Of a stretch of DNA of 48,485 nt, positions 47,169 to 48,485 are shown in pieces; position 1 is the first letter of the stretch, and every line of letters begins with the position of its first letter. The notes under the pieces are model-generated. The model saw only the letters and a program-made list of their open reading frames with translations. It did not search any database and was not told the DNA's origin. Position numbers and translations under genes: made by a program. This DNA comes from a virus. The stretch spans positions 1 through 48,485 of IMG/VR virus record IMGVR_UViG_3300037088_001222, one strand, 5' to 3'.

Positions 47169-48485
47169 ATGACCGTCTACCGCCCAGACGACCGCGCCGC
47201 GTACCGCTACGACTTCTGGTACAGGGGCCAGCGCCACGTCGGGTCGACTGGCCAGCACCGGAAGGATCTCGCCGACACCTTCGAATCGGACCTCAAGCGG
47301 AAGCTCCGGGAGCGCGCTGGCGGGATGCCGATGGATCCGGCCGACACGCCTCGCTTCCAGGACTGGGCCGAGACGTACTACGCGCACGCGCAGAAGCGGG
47401 TCACCAGGCCGGAGCGGATCGACGACCTACTGCGCGTCGTGCTCCGCTTCTGGGGCGCGAGGCCGGAGCGCGAACACGGGAAGATCAAGATCGTCGAAGG
47501 CGAGCCGTACCACGACCTACACCTGGGCGACGTCGTCGCGGACCCGATGTGGATCGTGCGCTTCGAGGACTGGCTCGACGCACGCCCGATCCCCATCTCT
47601 GGGCAGACGAAGAACCAGTACCGGTCGGTCGTCTCCCAGATGTTCGCCCTGGCCGCCTCGCCGGCGCATCGAAAGCGCACGGGCATCATCACGAACCCAC
47701 TGGCCGGCATCGCCCGGGACAGCCAGGTCGAGCGCACGACGATCGTCACCGTGGAGGAGCTCCGGCGCTGGCTCGCGCACGCCAGCTACCACGTCCGCCT
47801 GGCCATCGCGATCGCGGCGCTCGCGCCGAAGCTGCGCCTGGCGAACGTGCTCGCGCTCACCTGGCGAGATCATCTCGACCCCGCGCTGCAGTACATCACC
47901 GTGATGCAGCACAAGACGGTGCGGGCGACAGGGCGGCCGCTCGTCGTGCCGATCGTCCCGCAGCTGCGCCAGATCCTCGAGGATGCGCGACGTCGGAACC
48001 GCGGCGAGTACGTCGTCGCGTATCGCGGCCGCCCTTTGGCCTCCATCCGCGGCGGTCTCGACGGCGCCGCGACCAGGGCGGGCCTGCACTACGGCCTCAA
48101 GGACGGGATCACGTTCCACACGATCCGCCACGCGATGGCGACGCTGCTCGCCGAACTACGGGAGCCCGAAGCGATCCGCAAGGAACTCATGGGCCACGTG
48201 CGCATCGAGACGACGCAGCGCTACACGCACCTCCGACCGATGCACCAGGTGGCCCCGCTCGAGCGGCTATCGGACGCGATGCCGATCGCCGACCTGGTCA
48301 CGAATCCGCGCCGGCGCGCGCTCTCCAAGGGCTCCCTCCTCGACCTGCCGCCTGGTGGGAAAAACGGTGGGACTGCCTCCGAGACTGACGGGGAAACACT
48401 GGGAAAACGGGGGAATAGCGAGAAGGCGAAACCGGAGGCCGAATCGGTCGATTCAGGCCAGAAAACCCGGCGAAAGTCGCGCTAG
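47169..48485 (+). CDS. int: Tyrosine integrase
   Basis: A 438-residue site-specific recombinase. An N-terminal arm-binding-like region (YRYDFWYRGQRHVGSTGQHR) and a core-binding SAM-like region (130-185) precede the catalytic domain: R223 (with N226 where Glu is usual), K249, H317-x-x-R320, H343 and nucleophile Y352 (RYTHLRP). The C-terminus is a 60-residue Lys/Glu/Gly-rich tail. It is the last gene, at the right edge, transcribed outward, so an attachment site is probably just beyond the window. Confidence 0.92.
   Translation: MTVYRPDDRAAYRYDFWYRGQRHVGSTGQHRKDLADTFESDLKRKLRERAGGMPMDPADTPRFQDWAETYYAHAQKRVTRPERIDDLLRVVLRFWGARPEREHGKIKIVEGEPYHDLHLGDVVADPMWIVRFEDWLDARPIPISGQTKNQYRSVVSQMFALAASPAHRKRTGIITNPLAGIARDSQVERTTIVTVEELRRWLAHASYHVRLAIAIAALAPKLRLANVLALTWRDHLDPALQYITVMQHKTVRATGRPLVVPIVPQLRQILEDARRRNRGEYVVAYRGRPLASIRGGLDGAATRAGLHYGLKDGITFHTIRHAMATLLAELREPEAIRKELMGHVRIETTQRYTHLRPMHQVAPLERLSDAMPIADLVTNPRRRALSKGSLLDLPPGGKNGGTASETDGETLGKRGNSEKAKPEAESVDSGQKTRRKSR

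Noticed and set aside
1-48485. tRNA, rRNA and CRISPR arrays
   Set aside because: No cloverleaf-like pattern with CCA-type ends, no rRNA-like stretch, and no regular repeat-spacer array was seen. This was by eye only; a covariance-model scan would settle it.
47097-48485. attP/attL/attR core near the integrase
   Set aside because: No repeat at the two window edges could be matched by eye; the integrase stop is the last base, so the site may lie outside.

Overview
The window reads as most of a temperate, long-tailed (siphovirus-type) phage or prophage from a G+C-rich bacterium. Both window edges fall on stop codons: base 1 ends a tail-fibre gene and base 48485 ends the integrase gene. The segment was therefore probably trimmed at gene boundaries, and more phage DNA may lie to the left. 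The host cannot be named from this sequence. The base composition, frequent GTG starts and secreted accessory proteins would suit a soil bacterium such as an acidobacterium, but that is inference. I found no tRNA, rRNA or CRISPR array.

Layout. (1) 1-22876, minus strand: the late module. Transcription runs from right to left through KTSC protein, small and large terminase, a zinc protein, an HTH regulator, portal fused to a MuF-like domain, Mu-I-type protease with a nested scaffold, decoration protein, lambda-E-type capsid protein, connectors, tail completion proteins, tail tube, frameshifted tail chaperones, tape measure, distal tail proteins and a tail fibre. (2) 22943-39303, minus strand: a long, tightly overlapping early module. 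It holds a replication initiator with internal iterons, a HerA-like ATPase, an SF2 helicase, a RuvC-like resolvase, an SbcC/SbcD pair, a probable annealing protein, and many small Cys-rich or HTH proteins. One small protein resembles the Acb2/Tad1 anti-defence family. (3) 39379-40244: the immunity region, two divergent genes around a 97-bp AT-rich gap with a strong leftward promoter and paired TTACGTRATG sites. (4) 40326-47096, mostly plus strand: accessory (lysogenic-conversion) genes. The centre is a four-gene operon whose junctions all overlap by 4 bp. It encodes a secreted protein, a membrane protein carrying a copy of the MuF cysteine module, a small unknown, and a beta-class methyltransferase fused to a PD-(D/E)XK nuclease. 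After it come a secreted double-domain cysteine protein, a degenerate response-regulator receiver, a DUF6680-like membrane protein and a YfbU-family protein. (5) 47169-48485: a tyrosine integrase.

How it works together. The immunity switch and integrase should control lysogeny. The early operon replicates and recombines DNA, with the origin probably inside the initiator gene. The late operon packages DNA and builds head and tail. No lysis gene is recognisable, so that cassette is probably outside the window or unrecognised. The strongest leads are the secreted/membrane/methyltransferase-nuclease operon, the borrowed MuF module, the receiver with Glu at its phosphorylation site, a +1 frameshift in the tail chaperone, a C10-tract frame break in a small regulator, 10-bp phased repeats beside an HTH gene, and hairpins placed at stop codons in the late operon.
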